Source: an uncultured Clostridia bacterium (GTDB lineage: Bacteria; Bacillota; Clostridia; TANB77; CAG-508). Taken from it: 39,227 bases of DNA. A program made the position numbers and the translations under genes. The notes beneath the pieces were generated by a model. The model saw nothing but the letters and a program-made list of their open reading frames with translations. It ran no database searches and was not told the DNA's origin. Positions 7,240 through 15,178 of this stretch are shown here, one piece after another (positions within the stretch are counted from its first letter, which is position 1; the number at the start of each line of letters is the position of its first letter). The stretch lies in NCBI GenBank assembly GCA_944390345.1, contig CALXPP010000016.1, forward strand, positions 1-39,227, read 5' to 3'.

Positions 7240-8478
7240 ATGGGGTTTTTAACAGCCAAACAATTTTCTGAAAAATGGGAAATATCAGAAAGAAGAATAA
7301 TTAAATTATGCAAAGAAAATAGAATAAATGGTGCTGTAAAAAATGGAATGGTATGGCTTATTCCAGAAGATACTATAAAACCTTCAGATAAAAGAAGTAA
7401 AATTTCAAAATATATAAATACACAAAGAAGAATTATGATAGTAAATATAAATAATGAAATAGGATATTCTTTAATTCCTATTTTAACTAAACAGGGATAT
7501 ATTGTTGATGCAATGTATAGTGGGAAAAATATAGATAAAGAAAAATTAGAAACAATGAATATATGGAATATTTCATATAAAAATAAAGAAGTATTAGAAA
7601 AAGTATTAATAGGATCTGAAAAATATTATGATGGATTAATTATTATTGATTTAAAAAGATTAAATAATGAAGAATTAGAAAATAAAAAATACTTTATTAA
7701 AGAATTTTCAAAAAAGATGAATTGTGAATCCTCTATTGTTCTTATAAATAGTTTGGAAAATACAGAAGAAAAGTTAGAAAAGAAAATGTCAGATGAATTA
7801 AAAAAGCATATAGGTCTTAGAATAAATTCGATAGATATAACTTCGAATATTAAGGCTAATATATTAATAAATTACAAAGAAATTGCTGAAGATGCTATGG
7901 ATTTATTAATAAATTTTAAAAATACAACAGGAATGTCTATTAAAACAGATGGCGGGTGTCTAGAATTTGATTTTAATGGAAGAACTAAAAATTTAGAAAT
8001 AGGAATATTTTATAAATTTATAAATAGATACTTTAATTCTTTAAATAAAAATTCTTATATGTGGTCTGCTTCTACTATGCTTGAAGATGAATGGACAGAA
8101 GAGCCAGCAGAGATGAATTTTAGAGTGATTAACCTAGAGGCTGCTAATAGGGGAGCTAATTTAGAGAGAATATTTATATTTAGTAAAAGTAAGATAAAAG
8201 AATTTAAAAATAATAAAACTTTAAAAATTTATATGCAAAGCAATATAAATACAATGTTTGTAGATTATGATGAAATCAGTAAAAAAGAACCAGAACTATT
8301 AAAAATTGTTGGAAGTGGTTGGGATGGAATAGATACAGACACTCTAATAGTTGACTTACCAGAAGGAAGTAAAGAGAGAGGATATATTAGTATAAATAAA
8401 GATGAAGTACAAAATGCTTATAATTGTTTTCAAAGATTAAAAACTTATGCAAAAGATTTAAAAAAAATATTAAAGTAA
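7240..8478 (+). CDS. HTH (excisionase/MerR-type) protein with Rossmann-like and C-terminal effector domains
   Basis: The 412-residue protein has three parts. Residues 1-50 form an excisionase-type winged helix-turn-helix: LTAKQFSEKWEISERRI, then the R-x-N-G-A wing and VWLIPEDTIKP. Residues about 64-200 begin with RRIMIVNINNEIGYSLIPIL and resemble a dehydrogenase-like Rossmann domain, though the usual Gly-x-x-Gly loop is degenerate (N-NEIG). Residues about 210-412 contain RVINLEAANRGANLERIFIF, similar in style to ligand or effector domains in other HTH proteins. It has its own promoter with TTGTTCTGA repeats and precedes a GNAT gene with a 14-base gap. Likely a transcription regulator; ligand and targets unknown. 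Confidence 0.6.
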   Translation: MGFLTAKQFSEKWEISERRIIKLCKENRINGAVKNGMVWLIPEDTIKPSDKRSKISKYINTQRRIMIVNINNEIGYSLIPILTKQGYIVDAMYSGKNIDKEKLETMNIWNISYKNKEVLEKVLIGSEKYYDGLIIIDLKRLNNEELENKKYFIKEFSKKMNCESSIVLINSLENTEEKLEKKMSDELKKHIGLRINSIDITSNIKANILINYKEIAEDAMDLLINFKNTTGMSIKTDGGCLEFDFNGRTKNLEIGIFYKFINRYFNSLNKNSYMWSASTMLEDEWTEEPAEMNFRVINLEAANRGANLERIFIFSKSKIKEFKNNKTLKIYMQSNINTMFVDYDEISKKEPELLKIVGSGWDGIDTDTLIVDLPEGSKERGYISINKDEVQNAYNCFQRLKTYAKDLKKILK

Positions 8479-8492
8479 AGGAGATATAAAAA

Positions 8493-8996
8493 ATGAGTGA
8501 TTTAATTTATAAGGAAATTGAGAAAAAAGACGAAAAACAATTAAGAGATTTAATTAAAACTGTTTTAGGTGGGCTAGAAAATCCACAGTTTTTTATTCCC
8601 TATGCAGATTGGGAACTAGAACAATTATATGATAAAAGCTACGCACCCTTACATGGTGCATATGACGGAGATAAATTAGTTGGTATGGCTCAATTATATA
8701 TTAGGCAAGACTTTTTACAAGAATATATTGATATATTGGATTTGAATGGATACAAAGTATGCGAGTTAGGTGGAAATCTGGTTTTACCAGAGTATAGAGG
8801 AAATGGAATAATGTATAAATTAATACAATTACAGTCAAAACTTGCAAAAGATATGGGGTTTGATTATATTATTTCAATGGCACATCCAGATAATATAGGA
8901 AGCAAAAAGAATTTAATGAAATTGGGACTAGAGTATGTAAAAACCACAACAGTAAATGAAACTTTTTTAAGAGATATATTTATGATGAAATTGTAG
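8493..8996 (+). CDS. GNAT family N-acetyltransferase
   Basis: The 167-residue protein fits the GNAT fold: N-terminal IEKKDEKQLRDLIKTVLGG, the core strand ELGGNLVLPEYRGNGIMYKL with the acetyl-CoA loop YRGNG, and the C-terminal motif DYIISMAHPDNIGSKKNLMK with the typical Asn/Gly-x2-N-x-x-x-L ending. It follows the HTH regulator with AAAGGAG before the ATG, so the two are cotranscribed and the acetyltransferase may be the regulator's effector enzyme. The acceptor is unknown. A terminator closes the unit. Confidence 0.8.
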   Translation: MSDLIYKEIEKKDEKQLRDLIKTVLGGLENPQFFIPYADWELEQLYDKSYAPLHGAYDGDKLVGMAQLYIRQDFLQEYIDILDLNGYKVCELGGNLVLPEYRGNGIMYKLIQLQSKLAKDMGFDYIISMAHPDNIGSKKNLMKLGLEYVKTTTVNETFLRDIFMMKL

Positions 8997-9015
8997 TATA
9001 GAAAATATAAAAAAA

Positions 9016-9062
9016 AATAACAAATAAATTTAGTATATGCTAATATTTATTTGTTATTTTTT
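9016..9062. terminator. Rho-independent terminator, symmetric
   Basis: A 14-bp perfect stem, AATAACAAATAAAT (9016-9029) with ATTTATTTGTTATT (9045-9058), is flanked by an A run on the left and a T run on the right. It could work in both directions. It ends the HTH-GNAT unit. Confidence 0.85.
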
Positions 9063-9108
9063 ATGATATATGATATAAATTAAATAGTTATGAAATTTGG
9101 AGAAAAAT

Positions 9109-9859
9109 ATGGATGATAAAAAAGATATTTTAGAAAAAGTAGATAAACTAGTCTGTATGTACAAAAAAGGTTTATTAGGTGGCGAAATAATGCCAGAGGA
9201 TGAAAACCCTAATTTAGATAGGAATTCTTTAGAAAATTACAATTATTTCACTTTACCAATGGCTTTGAACTATCAAAGAAATTCCTATAAGTTATGGGAA
9301 GGTGCAAATAAAACTTGGAAAGACGAAGAAACAAGATTTGTTTTTAATACAAGAAAAGTAGAAAATAGTGATTTTGAAAAAGTAAAAGAGGCTTTAGTAA
9401 AATATAGAGTTGCCTTACAACCCAATAAACAAGTAGAAATTTGGGTTAAACTTTGTAAAACTTTTAATGAATTATTTGATGGTGATATTAGAAAAATTTT
9501 TGAAATAAATAATAATGATGTTGAAAAAATAAGAAAGTATATACAACAAGATAATAAAGCAAAATTTCCATATTTATCTGGTAATAAAATTTGTAATTAT
9601 TGGTTATATGTATTATATCAATATACTGATATAAGATTTAATAATATCGAAAAATTAACGGTAGCACCAGATACTCATGTAGTAAAAGCAAGTTATAAAT
9701 TAGGTCTTATAAATGAAGAAGAGTTAAATTCAAATAATGTTCAACTAATAGTTATAGATAGATGGAACGAAATTTTAAAAGATACACGGATATAAACCAA
9801 TTGATATTCATACACCAATGTGGTTGTGGAGTAGAAATGGTTTTAAAAATTTAAAATAG
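9109..9859 (+). CDS. Unknown protein, read through a +1 shift at CGG (249 aa)
   Basis: The unshifted frame stops at 9793-9795, just after ACA CGG ATA TAA. If the C at 9787 is skipped, the frame continues ACA-GGA-TAT and adds GYKPIDIHTPMWLWSRNGF..., ending at TAG 9857-9859, ten bases before the next gene. The added piece matches the protein's style and removes the only odd gap. ATG 9109 is preferred over the TTG at 9097 because GGAG sits six bases upstream. The C-terminal half (FPYLSGNKICNYWLYVLYQY, a conserved-looking APDTHVVKASYKLGLI, then HTPMWLWSRNGF) weakly recalls helix-hairpin-helix DNA glycosylase-type folds; I would not assign a function. Confidence 0.65.
9787..9790 (+). other. +1 shift site 1: ACA-CGGA
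   Basis: In-frame CGG preceded by a Thr codon. Skipping the C gives Thr-Gly. Without the shift the ribosome meets TAA two codons after CGG. Confidence 0.7.
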
Positions 9860-9868
9860 GAGTTATAT

Positions 9869-10588
9869 ATGTTAGAAAATAAAAAGGTTATTATATTTGA
9901 TTTAGATGGAACTTTAATTGATTCTATAGGAATATGGAATGCAATTGATGTAGAATTAATTAAAGAAACTTGTAATAAATCAGCAGAGGATGAAGATATA
10001 GGAAAACAAAGGGATAATGTATTAAAAAAATATAGTAAAAGTGAGGATACTTATTTAGAATATTGTGGTTTTCTAAAAGAAAAATATTCTTCTAATATGA
10101 CTAAAGAGGAAATAAAAAAGATTAGATATGAAATTGCTCAAAAATATTTAAAAAATGTAGTTGATTATAAGCCTGGTGCAGAAAAGGTATTAAAATTTTT
10201 AAAAGATAAAGGTTTTAAATTAGTTATAGCAAGTACAACAAATGATTTTACAATAAATGTTTATAAAACTGAAAATAAAAATATTATAAATAAGGCAAAT
10301 TTTGAAGATTATTTTACACTTATATATTCTAAAGGTGCTGTAAAAGAATTAAAACCTAATCCTGAGGTTCATTATAAAATATTAAAAGAGCTTAATGTAA
10401 AAAAGGAAGAGTGCTTAATTATTGAAGATTCACTTATAGGAGTGGAGGCAGCAAATAATGCTGGAATAGAGGTTGCTGTTATATACGATAAATATTCAGA
10501 TGGTAATAGAGAAGAGATAAATAAATATTCTAATTATCAATTTAGAGATTTTGAAGAAATGCTAAAGAAAATAAAAATGGAAGTTTAA
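9869..10588 (+). CDS. HAD superfamily hydrolase, phosphoglucomutase/phosphatase type
   Basis: The 239-residue protein has all four HAD motifs. Motif I is FDLDGTLID (nucleophile Asp11, Asp13), motif II is the strand LVIASTTN, motif III is a Lys in KELKPNPEVHYKIL, and motif IV is CLIIEDSLIGVEAANNAG. A helical cap lies between motifs I and II, as in beta-phosphoglucomutase-like phosphatases. It probably dephosphorylates a small metabolite. An AGGAG follows the stop of the preceding shifted gene directly, so the two are translationally close, and the upstream protein may share its pathway. Confidence 0.85.
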   Translation: MLENKKVIIFDLDGTLIDSIGIWNAIDVELIKETCNKSAEDEDIGKQRDNVLKKYSKSEDTYLEYCGFLKEKYSSNMTKEEIKKIRYEIAQKYLKNVVDYKPGAEKVLKFLKDKGFKLVIASTTNDFTINVYKTENKNIINKANFEDYFTLIYSKGAVKELKPNPEVHYKILKELNVKKEECLIIEDSLIGVEAANNAGIEVAVIYDKYSDGNREEINKYSNYQFRDFEEMLKKIKMEV

Positions 10589-10621
10589 AAAAACATAAGA
10601 AAAAATTATTAGGAGAAAATT

Positions 10622-11707
10622 ATGGGATGGTTTGAAAAGTTAAAGGAAATTAAAGATAGAATATTTGGAACAAAACCTAAAATGTTAAATGCACCGGAAA
10701 AAAATGAAAATACAAATATTACAAAAGTAGACCTAAATATGCCAAAAACAAATACAGATATACCAAAGACAATTGAAAAATATAAAATTAATTATCAAAT
10801 AAAGCCAAATACTCTTGAAAGTGCGATAGAACAATATTTAATGGCATTATTATATAGAAGAAAAAACAATGATAATATTAATAGTTATGGTGCATTAACT
10901 GATTTGGGAGGATTGCAAGATCAAAAGAATCCCGGAAAAAATCCAGAAAACGAGAAGATTGTTTTAAATAAAATAAGAAGAGATAGAAGATATAGTATAA
11001 AAGAGCAAAAATCCGGAAATGGAGAAGTTGATTTTTACCACATATTGAAAGGAAAGAACGGAAAAACAGTAAATAGATTGTATTTAAATTGTAAGAGAGA
11101 AAATGTTGCTGTACTTGCAAATGAATTATTAAAAGAATTAGAAAATACAGATTCTTATTATTTTAAATTTGATTCAGATACACAGATGCAAAAGAAAAGT
11201 AGACCAGAAAAATTTGTGTTTTACTTGTCTGATAATCCAATCGAAACAAGAAATGTGATTACAGCAATAGAAAGAATAAAACAAAGAAATCCAAGATTGT
11301 TTGAAGGCTCTAAAAGTGTAAGTCCTTTTTTAAATACTATTAATGGAAACATTATGTATGCAAAAGAGCCTACATCAGATGAATATATAGGAATAGATGG
11401 GAGAATTACAAAGATTGCTAAAAGTTACAATTCACTTTTGGCAGCAGCTTTAAATGATTGTTATTATACATCAATTAGTGACATAGTAGCAAAAGATTAT
11501 TACTTAGCAAGCAAAACTCAAGGTATGAAATATGATGACTCTATGGCATATACATTATTTGCATTAGAAGATGTATTAGAAGATCCTTTTAAGAAAAAGC
11601 AATTAATAGAAGGAATGAAGAATAAATTACAAATTTGCATGAAGAATAATCCTGTTCTGGATATTAAGGGAATGGACAAAACATCAAGAAAAGTAGAAGG
11701 CAGATAA
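10622..11707 (+). CDS. Hypothetical protein, possible HopA1-like domain
   Basis: The 361-residue soluble protein has a short amphipathic start, a Pro/Asn/Thr-rich linker (about 20-55), and a folded C-terminal part. From about residue 115 the order of elements recalls HopA1-family proteins: RLYLNCKRENV near 152-161, YYFKFD near 179-184, then RPEKFVFYLSDN near 194-205, and SPFLNTINGNIMYAKEP near 234-250, which corresponds to the P-x-F-T and A-E-P region. HopA1 relatives occur as effectors and in lanthipeptide-type clusters; no peptide-modifying gene cluster is visible here. The resemblance is by eye only. GGAG precedes ATG 10622. It could instead be an unrelated lineage-specific family. Confidence 0.4.
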   Translation: MGWFEKLKEIKDRIFGTKPKMLNAPEKNENTNITKVDLNMPKTNTDIPKTIEKYKINYQIKPNTLESAIEQYLMALLYRRKNNDNINSYGALTDLGGLQDQKNPGKNPENEKIVLNKIRRDRRYSIKEQKSGNGEVDFYHILKGKNGKTVNRLYLNCKRENVAVLANELLKELENTDSYYFKFDSDTQMQKKSRPEKFVFYLSDNPIETRNVITAIERIKQRNPRLFEGSKSVSPFLNTINGNIMYAKEPTSDEYIGIDGRITKIAKSYNSLLAAALNDCYYTSISDIVAKDYYLASKTQGMKYDDSMAYTLFALEDVLEDPFKKKQLIEGMKNKLQICMKNNPVLDIKGMDKTSRKVEGR

Positions 11708-11748
11708 TAAAGCGGAAAATTATACAAAAAAGTAAAGAGGAGGATTTT

Positions 11749-12960
11749 ATGAGATTAGTCGCTATACCTAAAGAAAAATATAAAGATTATAGATTAGATC
11801 TTATGTTTAAAGCGTATAAGTGGGATCCTCAATTTTTAGATAATAATACCATTGCAAAATATGCATTAGTTATTACAGAAGAGGAAGATAAAGAGTTAGT
11901 AGAATTAACAGAAAAATTAGAGCAAGAAACTAAAGCAACAGAAGAGTTTTTAAATAAGAATTTAAAGTTTGCAAAACCATTAGCATTACCTAAAAAAATA
12001 TATACTGAGCTAAAAAATATGAGCAATTATGATGCAAGTAAACATATCCGTCTTACTAGATACGATTTTCATTTTACTAGAGAAAATAAATGGGTAATAA
12101 GTGAAGTAAATAGTGATGTTCCTGGAGGTTTTGCAGAAGCTTCTATAATGCCTCAAATTGCTATGGAAGTTCTAGATGCTGAAAATTATTACTTTAAAAA
12201 TTTTGGAGAAGCTTTAATAAAAGAAATTACAAAAAAAGTTTCACCAAAAGGAACAATTATGCTTGTACATTGTACATGTTTTAGTGATGATAGACAAGTT
12301 ATGCAATTTTTAGGAGATAAACTAGAAGGAAATGGATTTAATGTTATATATGCTGCAGCCGATCATTTAAGATTTAAAGATAAAGAAGCTTATAGTATTT
12401 TATCTGGAAATGCTGGTAAGGTGGATGGAATAATTAGATTTACTCCTTTAGAGTGGTTAATTGAAATTAAACCAAAGCATTGGCAAGGATATTTTGATAC
12501 AGTAACACCTTCTTGCAATCATCCTATAGCAATATTTGCTCAAACTAAAAGATTTCCATTAGTTTGGGATGTGCTAGAAAAAAACGGTTTGAGTTTAGAA
12601 ACATGGAGAAAGTTGCTACCAGAGACTTTAGAAGTAAATGCTGTAAAAAATAAAGAAGGGTATATATATAAACCAGCTTGTGGTAGAGTGGGTGAAAAAA
12701 TTTCTATAAAAGAAGCTTGCGTAGATGATGAGTACGAGAGAATTATTACTGATGTAAAAAAGCATCCAAAAAAATATTTAGCTCAAAAGAAGTTTTTTAG
12801 TAAAACCATAGCAGGAGAGGCTGGAGAAAAATATCATGTTTGTTTAGGTTCTTATTGTATTAATGGAAAGGCTTCAGGATACTATGCTAGAATAAGTGAA
12901 CTTCCAAGAATAGATTCAAATGCAGCAGATATTCCTGTTTTGATAGAAAGGAGCAAATAG
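11749..12960 (+). CDS. Glutathionylspermidine synthase-like ATP-grasp ligase
   Basis: The 403-residue protein shows hallmarks of the glutathionylspermidine synthase-type ATP-grasp family. RLTRYDFHFTRENKWVISEV leads into the EVNSDVPGGFAEAS segment (family pattern E-x-N-x-D-x-P), and YIYKPACGRVGEKI matches the ATP-grasp loop Y-K-P-x-x-G-R-x-G. Such enzymes form an amide bond between a carboxylate and a polyamine. The third gene of the same operon is a homospermidine synthase, so homospermidine or spermidine may be the amine; the carboxylate partner is unknown. GAGGAGG precedes ATG 11749. The TAG stop overlaps the GTG start of the next gene by one base (TAGTG), which implies translational coupling. 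Confidence 0.8.
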   Translation: MRLVAIPKEKYKDYRLDLMFKAYKWDPQFLDNNTIAKYALVITEEEDKELVELTEKLEQETKATEEFLNKNLKFAKPLALPKKIYTELKNMSNYDASKHIRLTRYDFHFTRENKWVISEVNSDVPGGFAEASIMPQIAMEVLDAENYYFKNFGEALIKEITKKVSPKGTIMLVHCTCFSDDRQVMQFLGDKLEGNGFNVIYAAADHLRFKDKEAYSILSGNAGKVDGIIRFTPLEWLIEIKPKHWQGYFDTVTPSCNHPIAIFAQTKRFPLVWDVLEKNGLSLETWRKLLPETLEVNAVKNKEGYIYKPACGRVGEKISIKEACVDDEYERIITDVKKHPKKYLAQKKFFSKTIAGEAGEKYHVCLGSYCINGKASGYYARISELPRIDSNAADIPVLIERSK

Positions 12961-13609
12961 TGACTGGAAAAGAAATTTTTAAAATATGGGCACCAGAAGA
13001 AGCAAATTGGACTCGGGTGGGTAAGACCTGTTCCATTTATCAATATTGATGATAATTTAAAACTTTATGAAGTTAGTAATTTTAAAATACCAGAAATAAA
13101 AGAATTCAAATTTTCAGAAAATACAGCATTAATTATAGACCTTCCACGGAAACGATAGTATAAAAGAAGGACTGGCTTTTGCTAAACTGGGTTATAGACC
13201 AATTCCAGTTTATAATGGAACAGAAGAACAAAGAGGCTCAATTGCAACTGTCGACAATACTTCTATAAAATTAGGTTTAGTAAGAGGTGCTTTAGAATTA
13301 AAAAAATTAAACATAAAATTATCAGCACCACCAGCTTTTTTACTAGATACGAATAGATTAAATAGGTTTAAGATGAATGAGACTGTTTTTGATAATAGTT
13401 GGGATATATATGCTCAAGATTTGCCAACTGAAAAATATTTTTTTAAAAATGGAATTAATAAAATAATTGTAATAGGAGATAAAATTCAAAAAGATTTGAG
13501 TAAAATTTTATATAAATTTCAAGAAAAGAAACTTGATATTTTTTTTAGTAATGGTTACGAAGAGCCAAAAAAGGTTAAAATTAAGAAATTTTATGAGAAA
13601 GATTTTTAA
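12960..13609 (+). CDS. Unknown middle gene of the polyamine operon, needing two +1 shifts (215 aa)
   Basis: No uninterrupted frame spans this region, yet three pieces join into one protein if the C of each in-frame CGG is skipped. GTG 12960 (AGGAG upstream) gives MTGKEIFKIWAPEEANWT. Skipping C13014 continues as GWVRPVPFIN and runs to IIDLP; skipping C13147 continues as GNDSIKEGLAFAKLGYRPIP and runs to the TAA at 13607-13609. The joints fall exactly before Gly codons. The product is soluble, with a Rossmann-like strand pattern, and is not recognised. Its fixed place between the ATP-grasp ligase and homospermidine synthase suggests a role in polyamine conjugation. A pseudogene is possible but would need two independent identical insertions. 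Confidence 0.7.
13014..13017 (+). other. +1 shift site 2: ACT-CGGG
   Basis: In-frame CGG at codon 19 of the 12960 gene. Skipping the C gives Thr-Gly-Trp. The unshifted frame ends twelve codons later at a TGA. Confidence 0.7.
13147..13150 (+). other. +1 shift site 3: CCA-CGGA
   Basis: CGG becomes in frame only after the shift at site 2 has been taken. Skipping the C gives Pro-Gly-Asn. Without it, TAG follows two codons later. Confidence 0.7.
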
Positions 13610-13625
13610 ATTTTAAGGAGAAAAG

Positions 13626-15095
13626 ATGGTAAAATTTGATGGAAATATTGTACAATTTGGCTTTGGTGCAGTAGGCAAAAGTTTTTACGAAAAAGTTTGT
13701 AAAGAAATAAAATTTAATGAAAATAAATATTATGTTGTAACTAGAGACAAACAGGAATTTGAAGCTTATATAAATATGGGAGGAATGGTAGCAAACTTTA
13801 TTACAGAAGAGGTAAATAAAGAAAATTTTGAACAAGTTTTTGAAAAATATTTAAATAGCGGAGATATACTTATAGACTTTGCTGACACAGTAGGAACCAA
13901 AGATATCTGTGCTTGGTGTGCAAATAAAAATATTATGTATATAAATACTGGCGAAGCAGACTGGCCAGAAAATTGGTATAGCATTTTAGAAGAAAATAAA
14001 AAAAAGAATCAAATGAAAGAAAAATACAAAAATCTAAAGAATATAAATAAGGTTCCAATTGTATTACAACATGGAAACAATCCAGGATTGGTTTCTCATT
14101 TTGTAAAAGCTGGTTTAGAATATATAGTAAACACACAGTTTAAAAAAAATAGAGAATTTAAGAATTTAATAAAAGAAAATAAATTTAATGAATTAGCATA
14201 TAAAATTGGATTAAAAGAAATACATATAAATGATATAGATTTACAAAAAATTAATGAGCAATATAAGGAAGATACCTTATTCAATACTTGGTGTATAGAT
14301 TCTTTCTTTTTTGAAATGCTTAGTGAAGCAACAATAAATATTGGAACAAACGAAAAGATAGATTTCGAAGATAAATGCAAGTTTATAGATTATACAGCAG
14401 GTTTTTTAGAACTTAAAAAATTAGCAGTAGAGCAAAAGTGTAATACATATTATCCAAATGGAAAGTTTGAAGGCTTTTTAGTACCACATGAAGAAACAAT
14501 AACTATAGCAAATAGTTTAGAAGTAAGAGAAAATGGAAATTTGGTGTATAGACCTACAGTTTTATTTTTGTATTCTCCATGCGATATGGCAAAAGAATAT
14601 TTTAGTAAAGCAAAAGTAAATTCTTATCCAGAACCAGATATAAATAAGCCGTTAGATACAGAAGATAAAGATGGAAATACTATAATAAGAGGATATATTT
14701 ATCCTAAGAATGCAGAAATAGTGTATAAAGAAAAAATAAGTAGAGGAACAGAATATGTGGGTGCTTTGCTTTTGGGAGAAAAATTTTCACCAGTTTGGGT
14801 AGGAAATAGAGTAGAGCTTTCTTATTTATATAAAGACAAAAAAACTTCATATTGGCAAACTCCAACAATTACTCCAGTAGCAATGTCGGCTTTAGCAGCA
14901 ACTTGTTGGATGATAAAAAATAAAAATATGGGAGGAATTTATTTTCCAGATGATATAAAAGATTATAAGTATATTTTGAAATTAGCAGAAAAATATATTT
15001 CCAAAACTATTTTTAAAACTTTAAAAAAAGAAGAATTAGAAAAAGCTTTAGATATAGATTTTTCTAATTTACAAGTAAAAGATTTTTTTATTTAG
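13626..15095 (+). CDS. Homospermidine synthase
   Basis: The 489-residue protein belongs to the saccharopine-dehydrogenase-like homospermidine synthases, which join aminobutyl groups of polyamines in an NAD-dependent reaction. The N-terminal Rossmann loop is intact (IVQFGFGAVGKSFY). Family blocks follow in order: YINTGEADWPENWYS, then VLQHGNNPGLVSHFVKAGLE, then FLVPHEETITIANSLEV, and later PTVLFLYSPC and TPITPV-type segments near the C-terminus. The length matches bacterial members (about 470-490). AAGGAG precedes ATG 13626, 16 bases after the unknown middle gene. A bidirectional terminator separates it from the convergent DUF2207 gene. With the ATP-grasp ligase it should make and then conjugate homospermidine. 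Confidence 0.88.
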   Translation: MVKFDGNIVQFGFGAVGKSFYEKVCKEIKFNENKYYVVTRDKQEFEAYINMGGMVANFITEEVNKENFEQVFEKYLNSGDILIDFADTVGTKDICAWCANKNIMYINTGEADWPENWYSILEENKKKNQMKEKYKNLKNINKVPIVLQHGNNPGLVSHFVKAGLEYIVNTQFKKNREFKNLIKENKFNELAYKIGLKEIHINDIDLQKINEQYKEDTLFNTWCIDSFFFEMLSEATINIGTNEKIDFEDKCKFIDYTAGFLELKKLAVEQKCNTYYPNGKFEGFLVPHEETITIANSLEVRENGNLVYRPTVLFLYSPCDMAKEYFSKAKVNSYPEPDINKPLDTEDKDGNTIIRGYIYPKNAEIVYKEKISRGTEYVGALLLGEKFSPVWVGNRVELSYLYKDKKTSYWQTPTITPVAMSALAATCWMIKNKNMGGIYFPDDIKDYKYILKLAEKYISKTIFKTLKKEELEKALDIDFSNLQVKDFFI

Positions 15096-15103
15096 AAGAT
15101 ACA

Positions 15104-15135
15104 AAAAAGGAATGAATTTAAATTCATTCCTTTTT
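15104..15135. terminator. Bidirectional terminator between convergent genes
   Basis: A perfect 32-base inverted repeat: AAAAAGGAATGAATTT on the left and its complement on the right, with A and T runs at the ends. It lies between the homospermidine synthase stop (15095) and the shift-corrected stop of the minus-strand gene (15179), and suits both. Confidence 0.85.
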
Positions 15136-15178
15136 ATAATATATAATAAGTATTTGTAACAAGTATATAGTTTGAGTT

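Noticed and set aside
13373..13609. A separate small gene starting at ATG 13373
   Set aside because: The frame extends far upstream without a stop and joins the shifted 12960 gene; the ATG lies inside a continuous protein and has no ribosome site.
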